Positions 10,478 to 19,366 of a stretch of DNA of 64,000 bases are shown here, piece by piece. The stretch is from contig CALSTG010000002.1 of NCBI GenBank assembly GCA_943789205.1, positions 124,001 to 188,000 on the forward strand. The letters are read 5' to 3'. A program made the translations under genes and the position numbers. The notes beneath the pieces are model-generated. The model searched no databases. It was not told the origin of the DNA and saw nothing but the letters and a program-made list of their open reading frames with translations. Position 1 is the first letter of the stretch; each line of letters begins with the position of its first letter. The DNA is from an uncultured Flavobacteriales bacterium. GTDB lineage: Bacteria; Bacteroidota; Bacteroidia; Flavobacteriales_D; Crocinitomicaceae.

Positions 10478-10804
10478 TTATTTTTCCTCTTCTTCTGTAT
10501 GCCTTACGTATATTTTATCATCTAAAAGCTCTTGAGCTGCAATAGCAGTAGCTTTTGGAAGACCTTCGTAATGCTTAGAAATTTCGATTTGCTCTCTGTT
10601 TTCAAAAATCTCCTCTAAATTGTCAGTATTACTTGCAAATTCTTGGAGCTTCGAGGTTAATTCCTCTTTAATTTCAGAGCTTATTTGATTTGATCTTTTC
10701 GACATTGCAACAATTGACTCGTAAATATTACCCGTCTTATCTTCAAGATGAATTGTATCTCTTGTTACAGTTGTTTTTTCAGCAACGACATTCTTATAGC
10801 TCAT
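10478..10804 (-). CDS. rpoZ: DNA-directed RNA polymerase omega subunit family protein
   Basis: A 108-residue protein with the omega-like core NIYESIVAMSKRSNQISSEI (about 28-47), then a Bacteroidota-specific linker and EGLPKATAIAAQELLDDKIYVR, which corresponds to the PtalAlqELadgKv segment of omega. Omega helps beta-prime folding and holds the polymerase together. Longer than the E. coli protein because of the insert between the two conserved parts. Position between bamD and coaBC supports the call. Confidence 0.88.
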   Translation of the reverse strand: MSYKNVVAEKTTVTRDTIHLEDKTGNIYESIVAMSKRSNQISSEIKEELTSKLQEFASNTDNLEEIFENREQIEISKHYEGLPKATAIAAQELLDDKIYVRHTEEEEK

Positions 10805-10815
10805 TCTTATTTTCT

Positions 10816-11592
10816 TTAATTACTAAGTTTATTTACCAGCTGATTAAGACTTTTTATCTGATCAGAATCAGGGAAATTGGCCTCAAATTTACGCATTCTT
10901 TCATTAGTTTCATCAATTCGAGCGCTTTTTTTACGTTCAACACTATTGATAGTAAGGTAATAAGAGTTTTTTACCATACTTGAAAATACAGTTTCAGCGT
11001 ATTCAGATGTTGGATATTTCTCCAGAAAAATTTCTGCTGACGTTACCGCTGCTCTATATCTTTCAGTATTTGAATAGAGCAAAACATGATTCATTTCTTT
11101 TGACTCAATCTTAAATCTAAGTTTATCAATAATCTGATTGCAGGAGTCCATTAACTTGGTATTGGGATAAAAATCTACAAATACCTGAACTGCATTAATT
11201 GCCTCTTCTGTTTCTGACTGATCTAAAGAAGATTCTGGTGAATTCTTAACCTTACACATTGCGGCAAGAAACATGAGCTCCTCGTTTTTTGTGGAATAGG
11301 GAAAGCGTTGAACATACGATGAAAAATAATAACCTGCCATGTAATAGTCTTCAGCATTATAATAGCTTTGCCCAAGTCTGTAATAAGCCAACTCACCCTC
11401 TCCTGACTTTGGCGCATGCTGGTATATTTGCTCGTATAAAACAATTGACTTTAGAAAATCTTCATCATCGTACAAAGAATTGGCTAGCTCAAATTTCTTC
11501 ACATAGTCGTCACCTTTAATAACTTCATTATAATTTGAACATGCTACTAAAACACAGCTGAATAATAAATAAATTAGATGTTTTTTTTGCAT
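10816..11592 (-). CDS. bamD: Outer membrane assembly lipoprotein BamD
   Basis: Outer-membrane lipoprotein of the BAM complex that inserts beta-barrels. The signal peptide ends in a lipobox (LLFSCVLVACSNYNE, Cys about residue 18). The rest (258 residues in all) is TPR-like alpha-helical: LANSLYDDEDFLKSIVLYEQ, LAYYRLGQSYYNAEDYYMAGYYF, AAVTSAEIFLEKYPTSEYAE. Gene order bamD-rpoZ-coaBC-porD-recN is a recognisable flavobacterial operon. Confidence 0.93.
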   Translation of the reverse strand: MQKKHLIYLLFSCVLVACSNYNEVIKGDDYVKKFELANSLYDDEDFLKSIVLYEQIYQHAPKSGEGELAYYRLGQSYYNAEDYYMAGYYFSSYVQRFPYSTKNEELMFLAAMCKVKNSPESSLDQSETEEAINAVQVFVDFYPNTKLMDSCNQIIDKLRFKIESKEMNHVLLYSNTERYRAAVTSAEIFLEKYPTSEYAETVFSSMVKNSYYLTINSVERKKSARIDETNERMRKFEANFPDSDQIKSLNQLVNKLSN

Positions 11593-11593
11593 T

Positions 11594-12526
11594 TTATTTC
11601 ACCCTTAAATTTTGGCCTATCTGAAGTATTGAGGTAGTTCTGAGACCGTTGAGCCTACATAACGTATTTACTGAAGTTCTATTGCGTTCCGCGATTGCAG
11701 ATAAGGTATCCCCTGAGCGCACTTTATAGTATTTTTTAGCAACATATTCAGTGCTTCCATTAGGTTTCTTTTTCCATTGATCAGAGGGTGTGACTCCAGG
11801 TCGAAACATTGTCTTATGTAGTAGTAAGTTCGTGTTCTTTAATTCTTTCTTTTTAAAATCAATAAGCTCCTCAGGGTTCATTGAAGAATCATAAAACCTC
11901 ACTTCGAAGTGAAGATGTGAACCAAAAGAATGTCCGGTGTTTCCACCGAGCCCTAAAACTTCACCTGATTTTATTTTTTGCCCTGAAAATGCCAACAACT
12001 TACTTAAATGCGCATAATAAGTTTCCAATCCATTATAATGCCGAATAATTACTAAATTACCGTAACCACCGGAGTTCTTCCTTGCATAACGAACGACACC
12101 GTCGAAAGCTGAAACAACGGTATCTCCCGTTACAAGATCTAAATCGATACCATTGTGAAATTTTCCATTCCGATACTTATATCTTGACGTAACGGGGCCA
12201 TCAATTGGCATGGTAAACTCACCTAAAGAATCACCGTCTAAGCATAGCCATACTGTATCCTTCATTTTAGTTAAATCATTGGCTCTAGAATAACAATCGT
12301 TATCATCCCATTTCATGACGTACGGACCGCCAATCTCTTTTGAGCTCATAATTTCATGAATAGCAGGATTTAAAACACCATCGAAAGAGGAATCTTGTAT
12401 CAATTTCCATGATTGATCGGAATAGATAATCATCCTACCTTGCTTTGTATCAATTGTGTCAATAGCTCTTTGAGCCAATAAATTCCCCAATAAAGATGTC
12501 AGAAGAAAGAATAGAATTGTTTTCAT
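11594..12526 (-). CDS. M23 family endopeptidase with C-terminal LysM domain
   Basis: Periplasmic peptidoglycan endopeptidase. Signal peptide at residues 1-18, lead-in region, then an M23 (LytM) domain with zinc ligands in FHNGIDLDL (HxxxD) and HLHFEVRF (HxH), plus the intermediate YYAHLSKLL; a single LysM peptidoglycan-binding domain closes the protein (YYKVRSGDTLSAIAERN to about residue 309). All three metal-ligand positions are intact, so it should be active rather than a regulator. A TAnnTTTG element lies 18-25 bases upstream, so this is probably the first gene of the bamD-recN unit. Confidence 0.92.
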   Translation of the reverse strand: MKTILFFLLTSLLGNLLAQRAIDTIDTKQGRMIIYSDQSWKLIQDSSFDGVLNPAIHEIMSSKEIGGPYVMKWDDNDCYSRANDLTKMKDTVWLCLDGDSLGEFTMPIDGPVTSRYKYRNGKFHNGIDLDLVTGDTVVSAFDGVVRYARKNSGGYGNLVIIRHYNGLETYYAHLSKLLAFSGQKIKSGEVLGLGGNTGHSFGSHLHFEVRFYDSSMNPEELIDFKKKELKNTNLLLHKTMFRPGVTPSDQWKKKPNGSTEYVAKKYYKVRSGDTLSAIAERNRTSVNTLCRLNGLRTTSILQIGQNLRVK

Positions 12527-12543
12527 TTCAAAAGTTCAAGTTG

Positions 12544-12551
12544 CAAAATTA
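12544..12551 (-). promoter_or_regulatory. Bacteroidota -7 promoter element upstream of the M23 gene
   Basis: On the minus strand the sequence reads TAATTTTG, an exact TAnnTTTG match, placed 18 bases before the ATG, giving an expected leader of about 10 nt. No TTG at the -33 position is clear. It sits in the 41-nt gap after the FKBP gene and would start the M23-bamD-rpoZ-coaBC-recN transcript. Confidence 0.45.
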
Positions 12552-12567
12552 CAAATAATGGGCTTTA

Positions 12568-13506
12568 CTATTTAACCTCAAGTATTTTGAGATTGTAAAA
12601 AACTTTTTCATTAGGACGCACTAAATCCATATATCCCTTAGCTCCATATGCAACTTCTGCATCAAGTATTACAAATAACTGCTGTCCATTTTTTGCATTA
12701 TTTAACACCTGTCGCAATCCTTTTGGATAATTTTTCTGTCCCGGAGTGTATGTAACTGGGAAATTAGAGGCGTACGTATTAAAAATGTTTGATCGACTTT
12801 CAGTCGAAGCAATCATATGAAATTTGACTTTTGATTCTTTATTCATTTTATACTTTTTACCAGAACGAAGCTCCCATGTTTTAATCCCATTAGAATCGGA
12901 ACTTGCAGATACAACTCCATGAACTTTTACAAAAAGCCAATTCTCACTATTTGGAGGAATTAGATCTCCGAGACCTTTCTTACCATATGCCAATGCAGAA
13001 GGTATTTTAATTTGAGCTATATCACCAACAGAAAGATATGACAGCGCTTCATCCCATCCTCGGTTTTGCATATTAAATCCCAATACGAATGGTAAATAGG
13101 GCATTTTCATTCGATTGTTTCCATCTATAATTTTACCGTCTGGAAGGCTCAACCGATATTCTAGCATTAAGAGCTCACCTTTCTCTACACTTCTTGTGTC
13201 TTTTTTTTCAATCCAATTTATCAGTATACCACTTGGAGTCTTTAATTGCCCAACGAAATTAAACTCATCTATAATATCATTAATGTTAACGTTAAGGTTA
13301 AATGCAGTATCTATTATTTGATTTTGGAATAAAGAAGAATCGGATAATTTTTCTAGGGTATCTGTTTTAATTTCTTCCTTATCTGTATCAATTTGATTCG
13401 GTAATCTTTTCGATTCAACATTTGATACTGGTTCCTTTTCCACAATATCACAGGCGAAAATTAAAAAAAGCGCAAGAGAAAAAACTCCTATATTTTTTAT
13501 GGTCAT
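12568..13506 (-). CDS. FKBP-type peptidyl-prolyl isomerase lipoprotein, two FKBP domains
   Basis: A 312-residue envelope lipoprotein: lipobox FLIFACDIVE (Cys about residue 19), a charged linker, a first FKBP domain (about 95-200; VEKGELLMLEYRLSLPDGKI, FVLGFNMQNRGWDEALSYL, SALAYGKKGLGDLIPPN) and a second, more degenerate one (about 215-312; VTYTPGQKNYPKGLRQVL, LDAEVAYGAKGYMDLVRPN). Likely assists folding of exported proteins. Abuts the GldI-like FKBP gene, with one shared base. Confidence 0.88.
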   Translation of the reverse strand: MTIKNIGVFSLALFLIFACDIVEKEPVSNVESKRLPNQIDTDKEEIKTDTLEKLSDSSLFQNQIIDTAFNLNVNINDIIDEFNFVGQLKTPSGILINWIEKKDTRSVEKGELLMLEYRLSLPDGKIIDGNNRMKMPYLPFVLGFNMQNRGWDEALSYLSVGDIAQIKIPSALAYGKKGLGDLIPPNSENWLFVKVHGVVSASSDSNGIKTWELRSGKKYKMNKESKVKFHMIASTESRSNIFNTYASNFPVTYTPGQKNYPKGLRQVLNNAKNGQQLFVILDAEVAYGAKGYMDLVRPNEKVFYNLKILEVK

Positions 13507-14024
13507 TATTGTAAGCTTATCAATTCAACATCAATTAATAAAATAGATTGGGGTGGTATTATTTCAGAATCACCTAACAATCCGTGCGCTAAATAACTAG
13601 GTATTATAATCTTTGTTTTTTGACCTGCGCTCATTAACTGTAATACTTCTTGAAGACCTGACTCCTCATCGCTTCGCCCCAGTACGAATTGGTCAGGAAT
13701 TGAATCTGTCTCATAGCATAAGGTTCCATCCAAAAGCGCAATCGACATATTTACGGATACTTGGTCTCCTAATTTAGCGTTGTCGCCCGTTCCTATTCTG
13801 TTTTCTGCAAATTGATAACGCACGCCTGTACCTGTCTCGATCATTTTTAGATCCTTATGATGTTCTAAATATATTTTAATAGCTAATTCTTCCCTTTCAT
13901 GTAGTTCTTGGTTAAAGTCAATTGAATGCTCAACGGACCATTTTTCCTTTTTGACTTCGGACTCAGGATCTTTTACATCACAAGCAAATAGTATACAAAT
14001 TGCTAAATAAACGTATTTGGTCAT
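13506..14024 (-). CDS. FKBP-type lipoprotein, GldI-like
   Basis: A 172-residue lipoprotein with lipobox ICILFACDV (Cys about residue 15) and one FKBP domain (about 70-170; KLGDQVSVNMSIALLDGTLC, FVLGRSDEESGLQEVLQL, GQKTKIIIPSYLAHGLLGD). GldI of Flavobacterium is a lipoprotein of this size and build needed for gliding and T9SS function, and GldI genes are found beside nrnA-type DHH genes, as here. The assignment to GldI rather than a generic FKBP is inference from context and size. Overlaps nrnA by 4 nt (ATGA). Confidence 0.75.
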   Translation of the reverse strand: MTKYVYLAICILFACDVKDPESEVKKEKWSVEHSIDFNQELHEREELAIKIYLEHHKDLKMIETGTGVRYQFAENRIGTGDNAKLGDQVSVNMSIALLDGTLCYETDSIPDQFVLGRSDEESGLQEVLQLMSAGQKTKIIIPSYLAHGLLGDSEIIPPQSILLIDVELISLQ

Positions 14025-15004
14025 TTTATAAGTTTTGAGCTTTCTGCCGTAAGCTTTTGAATCGTATTATGAATATCATCATGACTAAATCCACCTGCTG
14101 CATATTTATGCCCACCTCCATTAAAGTATTTACTAGCAAATTCGTTTACATAAAAAGAGCCTTTTGAGCGAAATGACATTTTAACTTTGCCTTCTTCGTT
14201 TTCCATCATGAACACAGAAATTGAAATACCCTTTATACTTAATGGAACATTAACGAGGCCTTCTGTGTCTCCTTTCTTATAATTAAAGCGCGAAAGCTCT
14301 TCCTGAGTTAAAGAAATGTAACCTATTGGCGTATTTGGGATTTGATGAAATTTATTTGAAATCGCATAAGCTCTCAATAATACCTTTTCTTTAGAGCTTT
14401 CGTCAAAAACCTTTTCATGAATTTTATGTGCTTCCACCCCATTCTCTAGTATTTTTTTTAACACATCATGTGTTTTTGAACTTACGCTTGGAAAACGAAA
14501 CGAGCCTGTATCTGTCATAATACCAAGATATATCGCCTCACTTGCATTTTTATTTAAGTGATGGCTCAATTTGCATTCTTCTAAGACTTCAAATAAAAGC
14601 TGAGCAGTGGAGCAAACTTCTGGTCTTGAGATTATGACATCACAAAATTCAGTAGGGTTCGGATGATGGTCTATCATGACTTTGGGTATCGACCAATTTG
14701 CAACAATAGCCTCCATGTCCTCACCTACCCTATGCGTATGATTGTAATCAAGACACATCATAAGGTCAAATTCACTTTCATTTTGATGAAATTCATCATA
14801 AACAACATAAGGAATGTCTTCAAGAAAAGAAGAAAGATTTCCTGCGGGTAAATCAGGTAATAGAACAAGACATTGCTTGCCAAAAGATTTAAGGAAATGC
14901 GCAAAAGCCACGGAGCTGCCTACAGCATCACCGTCTGGTGATTTATGAGTAGTAATTAAAACCTTGTTTGCCTTTTTGAGCAACGTTACAAAAGCATCAT
15001 TCAT
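14021..15004 (-). CDS. nrnA: DHH/DHHA1 phosphoesterase (NrnA-like oligoribonuclease / pAp phosphatase)
   Basis: Cytoplasmic phosphoesterase that degrades very short RNAs and/or 3'-phosphoadenosine 5'-phosphate. The N-terminal DHH domain has TTHKSPDGDAVGSSVAFAHF, the CLDYNHTHRVG motif and the family-defining MIDHHPNP; then YLGIMTDTGSFRF. The C-terminal DHHA1 domain ends with the substrate-binding loop FNGGGHKYAAGGFSH. All metal ligands look intact. 327 residues, usual for the family. Confidence 0.93.
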   Translation of the reverse strand: MNDAFVTLLKKANKVLITTHKSPDGDAVGSSVAFAHFLKSFGKQCLVLLPDLPAGNLSSFLEDIPYVVYDEFHQNESEFDLMMCLDYNHTHRVGEDMEAIVANWSIPKVMIDHHPNPTEFCDVIISRPEVCSTAQLLFEVLEECKLSHHLNKNASEAIYLGIMTDTGSFRFPSVSSKTHDVLKKILENGVEAHKIHEKVFDESSKEKVLLRAYAISNKFHQIPNTPIGYISLTQEELSRFNYKKGDTEGLVNVPLSIKGISISVFMMENEEGKVKMSFRSKGSFYVNEFASKYFNGGGHKYAAGGFSHDDIHNTIQKLTAESSKLIK

Positions 15005-15013
15005 GCGTTAAAA

Positions 15014-16567
15014 TTACTCTTTCTTTTGCATTTGAGCATCTTCTTCAGGGTCAGGAGGAAACAGTTTTGGTAGATCTTCAAAACCTTGTAACCTATCTAG
15101 CATTTCTTCAAGTTGTGATATAGATATGCTTTTAGCAATAATTTTTTTGTCTTTATCTAAAAGAAAGACTTTGGGTGTACTGAAAATATCATACGTATTC
15201 TGATAATTCAGCGATTCAAGTGTTGTTGGCTTGTTGGGTTCTCCGGGGTACAAAGGCACAAATTTCTCAGGAGTTTCTTTTGCATCGGTATATAATCGGT
15301 CAGTAATTGCAGCATTGATAAATGTAAGTTTGTTTTCACGAATAAACTTTTTCCATTTTCCAAAGTCATCACCAATTGCTTTACCAACAGAGAAGATTTC
15401 AATATTTCTAGCTTTGAATTTTTCTTTGTATAAAGTCTCAAGTTTCGGTGTGGTTTTTTTACAGTGGCCACATTCCGGATCCCAAAAATAGAGAATCGTA
15501 TAATCGGAATTCAAACTATAAAAATCGACCCATACTTGATCTGAGGTGTCTTTTAAATATAGGTTGAATGGTTTTGAGCCAATAGTAAGTCTAAGCTTAT
15601 TTTTCAGATTGTCACACAAATCATCAAACTTATCTTCACCTACCCAAAATGCAGGGGATTCCCCCTCTAAATTATCCGTACAATAATATCTATTTAACAT
15701 TTCAAGATAAACCTTATCCATACCCATAATCTTACTTTTCCCAAAAGAAGAAGTGATCCAACCCACACTATATTCAAACATTTTGGAAGTTGGATTTAGT
15801 CTATCACAAAATTCAAAAGCAAATTTTGTAACTGTATCCCAATGTTGAATCATCATGTTTTGTCCAAAAAAATATTCCAGCTTATTATGGAAAATTGGGT
15901 TGTTCACAAGTGCATCGTTTGTTAAATCGACGTTATCCCAAAAATGCTTTCTGTAATACGTGAATCGAAAATTTGAATCTATGATATCTCCATTGGAATC
16001 AACAGGCGACTCCGGTATAGGAACTTCTGTTGACATTTTAACGATTTTCGATACAAGTTTCTCGGCGTGATTGTTAATTATGTTATTCTGATATGCGACA
16101 ACTCCTTCATTTATCTCGTTAATTTGAGTTGTTAAGGCATTGTACTCCTCACTCTCTGTATCAAGACTTGCTCTTTGTTTACCAAGCTGACCCATTTTAG
16201 ATTTTTGAGAACCTATGAATTTAATATATGGAATAAAAACGTTGTTTTCATCTGATTTTTGTATCCTTAAATTACCCAGGTAATCTGGCCCTTCTGTGGT
16301 GAATTCAATATCTTCGTTGTTATATATAAATTCAAAATATTTTTGACCGGGCATTAATAGTCCAAGTATCCCATTCGCCTGCTTACTTCCGTCAAACTGA
16401 ACAACTCCATTTTTCAACTCACCGGTGTCGGCATAAAACTTTTTTGTTCCAAAATATTTAATCAAATGAACAGTAGTGTCTTTTTGATTTTTTATAGTAA
16501 ACTTTAAATTCTGGGAGAGTGTAATTCCAGAAAACATAATGAATAGAAATAAGAAAGCTGATTTCAT
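15014..16567 (-). CDS. Periplasmic thioredoxin-like protein (DUF5106 + TlpA-like domain)
   Basis: A 517-residue exported protein: signal peptide (MKSAFLFLFIMFSGITLSQ), an N-terminal DUF4369-like beta region (TVHLIKYFGTKKFYADTG), a helical middle part typical of DUF5106, and a C-terminal thioredoxin fold (about 350-500) with active site DPECGHCKKTTP (CxxC, Cys-Gly-His-Cys) and the cis-proline region YDIFSTPKVFLLDKDKKII. Likely a thiol oxidoreductase acting in the periplasm; partners unknown. The extreme C-terminus is acidic then basic (PDPEEDAQMQKKE). Confidence 0.85.
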   Translation of the reverse strand: MKSAFLFLFIMFSGITLSQNLKFTIKNQKDTTVHLIKYFGTKKFYADTGELKNGVVQFDGSKQANGILGLLMPGQKYFEFIYNNEDIEFTTEGPDYLGNLRIQKSDENNVFIPYIKFIGSQKSKMGQLGKQRASLDTESEEYNALTTQINEINEGVVAYQNNIINNHAEKLVSKIVKMSTEVPIPESPVDSNGDIIDSNFRFTYYRKHFWDNVDLTNDALVNNPIFHNKLEYFFGQNMMIQHWDTVTKFAFEFCDRLNPTSKMFEYSVGWITSSFGKSKIMGMDKVYLEMLNRYYCTDNLEGESPAFWVGEDKFDDLCDNLKNKLRLTIGSKPFNLYLKDTSDQVWVDFYSLNSDYTILYFWDPECGHCKKTTPKLETLYKEKFKARNIEIFSVGKAIGDDFGKWKKFIRENKLTFINAAITDRLYTDAKETPEKFVPLYPGEPNKPTTLESLNYQNTYDIFSTPKVFLLDKDKKIIAKSISISQLEEMLDRLQGFEDLPKLFPPDPEEDAQMQKKE

Positions 16568-16606
16568 GTTTTTTTTTGATTAATTTAATTCATTTGATTT
16601 TGCCTC

Positions 16607-16661
16607 GCTCATTTTTTAATTCCTTTTAACAATTCTTTAACCATTAAATTTAAAAATGAGC
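16607..16661. repeat. Inverted repeat spanning the permease stop codon and the gap after it
   Basis: Arms 16607-16621 (GCTCATTTTTTAATT) and 16647-16661 (AATTTAAAAATGAGC) pair over 15 positions with a single mismatch, separated by 25 nt. The second arm contains the stop codon of the permease gene. On the minus strand it would form a hairpin at the end of the permease mRNA, 40 nt before the thioredoxin-like gene. There is no following T-run, so a classical terminator is doubtful; RNA protection, attenuation or a binding site are alternatives. Confidence 0.55.
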
Positions 16662-17822
16662 CCTTATTCGCACAGTTGCATTGTAAAAAATAGCACCAAC
16701 AAAAGTAATAAAGACGATGCAAAGCGCCAATATGCTGTAAGCTGAGACACCTGGCTCTAGAATAATCCCAGATGCAACGAGCTTATTTTCAATTACTTGG
16801 GCGAGGATGTAAAATGTAATTAATGAGATTATTGACATTAATAGAAATACAATAGAGAAATAGCTTAGAAAAACATTTCTGATTTTATCAACAGTATGAC
16901 CTAGTCTAAGCATAACGGATATTTCATAGGTGCAATTGGATAAAATCAATTGTAGATATTGAATCATGAGCATTAGTGATAAGAGTAAAGTTAAAATTGC
17001 TAAGGATACAACTCCCATAATTCCTGCGGACAGGCCACTTTTTAACCTTTCAATAAACAATTGTTCGCTTGAGCTTTCAAGTCCGTTTTCTTCTAAATAT
17101 TTTTCAAGAAGACCAAAAAAGCCCTTCTTTGCTTTTACGACAAGTTGACTTCGCATATCTTCTTTTTCTATAGTGTATTTTCCATTGGCCCAATTCAAGA
17201 ATTCTTTTGGGGCCAATATGGATGAAAATGAATTGGTAAAACCAATTATGGTGGCAGGATAAACATCACGTTGTCCTTTCTTACCTATCAACAAATTCAT
17301 TTTCACACTTGTAATTAAATCCTCAGATAATCGAGGTAATTGACTTGCGGACAAAAAAGTATTTAGCATAATCAAAAAATTACGAGGCATGACAATTGGC
17401 ACAACTTTTTCAGAAGTGTCCCAAGAGAATTTCTCAGAAGGAATGTCAAGGTATTCACGTTCTACAGACTGTAAATAAATATTAGAATTAAATGACGGTA
17501 TTATCGGGTCGTCAATTTGAACCAACACCTCGAATTTATTAGAAAGTATTGCGCTGCATGAAGCAACAAACTCGAGATCTTTAATTTGTTTTATCTGCAA
17601 AGATGTAAAATTTGGTTTTCCAATACCAAGATGCGCACCTCGACCAATTTTTTTCTGAACGACGAGTGTATTGTCATCAAGCAGCTCAGAAGCCTCACCG
17701 TAGTTTTTAGACTTATTAAATAGCTGGACTGCGAGAAGCATTAATGTCAGTCCTAAAACCACACCAATTAAGGCAATAATAAATTGCCATGTATTTTGAT
17801 TTTTAAAAAAGAGTCTTTTCAT
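16650..17822 (-). CDS. FtsX/MacB-type ABC transporter permease
   Basis: A 390-residue inner-membrane protein with the 1+3 topology of the FtsX/LolC/MacB permeases: one N-terminal helix (FIIALIGVVLGLTLMLLAV), a periplasmic domain of about 220 residues, then three C-terminal helices (about 270-295, 318-340, 362-380). It overlaps the ATPase gene by one base and the two must form one transporter. This group moves substrates or transmits force across the envelope rather than importing nutrients; the substrate (lipoprotein, lipid, peptide or cell-wall hydrolase control) cannot be told. Confidence 0.8.
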   Translation of the reverse strand: MKRLFFKNQNTWQFIIALIGVVLGLTLMLLAVQLFNKSKNYGEASELLDDNTLVVQKKIGRGAHLGIGKPNFTSLQIKQIKDLEFVASCSAILSNKFEVLVQIDDPIIPSFNSNIYLQSVEREYLDIPSEKFSWDTSEKVVPIVMPRNFLIMLNTFLSASQLPRLSEDLITSVKMNLLIGKKGQRDVYPATIIGFTNSFSSILAPKEFLNWANGKYTIEKEDMRSQLVVKAKKGFFGLLEKYLEENGLESSSEQLFIERLKSGLSAGIMGVVSLAILTLLLSLMLMIQYLQLILSNCTYEISVMLRLGHTVDKIRNVFLSYFSIVFLLMSIISLITFYILAQVIENKLVASGIILEPGVSAYSILALCIVFITFVGAIFYNATVRIRAHF

Positions 17823-18460
17823 TAAAGATTTATCGTTTTAAGTCCCATTCCTTCCTCTCCATCAAGACTTGTTATAATTATACCTGCTCGTTCCTCATCT
17901 AACCTTTTTAATATTAAAGCTCTACAAAGCTTAGTGTTGGCCTCGTCTAAATGAGAAAAAGGCTCGTCACACAGCAATAACTTGAAGGGCTTGCACAATG
18001 ATCGAATAATGGCTACCCTTTGTTTCTGACCGAAAGAAAGCGTTTTAACTTTTTCATTCCATTTATCTGCAATACCTACTACCCTTAGCATATCTCTAAT
18101 TAAAGCTTCATTGTAACCGTCAGCATACTCAGGAACAAGTCCAATATTTTCAGCTACACTAAGATGGTTGATAAGTTGTAAGTCTTGGAATATTGAGCTT
18201 ATTTTTCTTTTACGCAAGAGTACCCATTCTTGCTCATTTATTTCTAGTATTTTTTTTTGATTTAAATAAATTTCTCCCTTATAATCAGAACGTAAGCCTA
18301 ATAAGAAATATAAAAAAGAGGTTTTACCTTTACCGCTTTGAGCCATGACTTGGTATCGTCCTCCTTGATCTATATGCAATGAAGTATTCCAAACTTCGCT
18401 TTGAATATCAATGTCTTCGAAAACGTTTGGACACACCCTATTGAGTTCTATTTCTACCAT
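17822..18460 (-). CDS. ABC transporter ATP-binding protein (LolD/FtsE-like)
   Basis: A 212-residue ATPase. Walker A reads AQSGKGKTS (about residue 41), so the first glycine of the GxxxxGKT pattern is alanine; the lysine and threonine are kept. Q-loop region SIFQDLQLINHLSV, signature LSFGQKQRVAIIRSL, Walker B KLLLCDEPFSHLD. The switch histidine is not evident: the end reads GIIITSLDGEEGMGLK, with Ser-Leu-Asp-Gly where T-H-D is usual. Works with the permease just downstream. Similar small ATPases are found in Bacteroidota next to FtsX-like permeases. Confidence 0.87.
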   Translation of the reverse strand: MVEIELNRVCPNVFEDIDIQSEVWNTSLHIDQGGRYQVMAQSGKGKTSFLYFLLGLRSDYKGEIYLNQKKILEINEQEWVLLRKRKISSIFQDLQLINHLSVAENIGLVPEYADGYNEALIRDMLRVVGIADKWNEKVKTLSFGQKQRVAIIRSLCKPFKLLLCDEPFSHLDEANTKLCRALILKRLDEERAGIIITSLDGEEGMGLKTINL

Positions 18461-18466
18461 AATTAA

Positions 18467-19366
18467 TTATAAGTGTTTCAATAATTGTTCCAAAAGACCA
18501 ATTTCATGTTTCGGATTTAAACAAATCAAATCTTGATATCGCTTCAGCCACGTTTCTTGTCGTTTTGCGTAATTTCTGGAGTTTTTTTGAATCTTCAAAA
18601 TTGTATTTTCAAGACTTTCTTCTTCTTTTAAGTAACCCAACCACTCTTTATATCCTACGGTGTTTTGAAGTAATAAATTATCCAATAATGGTAATTTTTT
18701 AACCTCTTCAAGCAATCCAGCTTCTAGCATAGTCATTACCCGATCATTTATCTTGTTATAAAGCGTGTTCCTTTCCCATGAAATACAAAACCGAATGGTA
18801 GGATATCCGATACCGTTCTTAGGAATAGTTCTGATTTCGTTTAAGGTTTTACCAGAGGCACGTATAATCTCTAAGCTCCTTAAGATACGCATAGGGTTCT
18901 TTTGATCTATTCTTCGAAATGTTTCCTCATCCTTATCTTCTAACTCTTTTAAAAGAGGTGATATTCCCTTATTTGTCCATTCTGAATGGAGAAGGGCTCT
19001 TATTTTAGCGTCACTAGGTGAAGGATGAAGTCCATCAATCAAAGCATCAACAAACATTCCAGACCCTCCACAAACAATGATGTTTTCATGTCCTTCTTCA
19101 AATAAGTCTTTGATTTTTGAGCGGCCAGCCTTCATGAAACCGGCGCTTGTTAAGGTTAAATCATTTATGGAATGAGAATTTATAAAGTAATGCTTTGCAA
19201 TATTAAGCTCCTTCTCAGAAGGTTTAGCAGTACCTATGGAAAGTTCCTTATAAAACTGTCTTGAGTCAGCTGAGACTATCGGTGCATTTATTTTTTGGGC
19301 TAGCGCTAAAGCCAATGAAGATTTTCCTGAGGCTGTTGGTCCTTGTATAATTATAATTCTACTCAT
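18467..19366 (-). CDS. miaA: tRNA dimethylallyltransferase MiaA
   Basis: Transfers a dimethylallyl group to A37 of tRNAs reading UNN codons. The P-loop is IIQGPTASGKSSLALALA, the catalytic aspartate region SADSRQFYKELSIGTAKPS, followed by KHYFINSHSINDLTLTSAGF and GGSGMFVDALIDGL, and NTVGYKEWLGYL with the C-terminal tRNA-binding QKNSRNYAKRQETWLKRY. 299 residues, normal. Its substrate, dimethylallyl diphosphate, would come from the mevalonate genes at 34-38 kb. The start overlaps the MltF-like gene by 8 nt. Confidence 0.97.
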   Translation of the reverse strand: MSRIIIIQGPTASGKSSLALALAQKINAPIVSADSRQFYKELSIGTAKPSEKELNIAKHYFINSHSINDLTLTSAGFMKAGRSKIKDLFEEGHENIIVCGGSGMFVDALIDGLHPSPSDAKIRALLHSEWTNKGISPLLKELEDKDEETFRRIDQKNPMRILRSLEIIRASGKTLNEIRTIPKNGIGYPTIRFCISWERNTLYNKINDRVMTMLEAGLLEEVKKLPLLDNLLLQNTVGYKEWLGYLKEEESLENTILKIQKNSRNYAKRQETWLKRYQDLICLNPKHEIGLLEQLLKHL

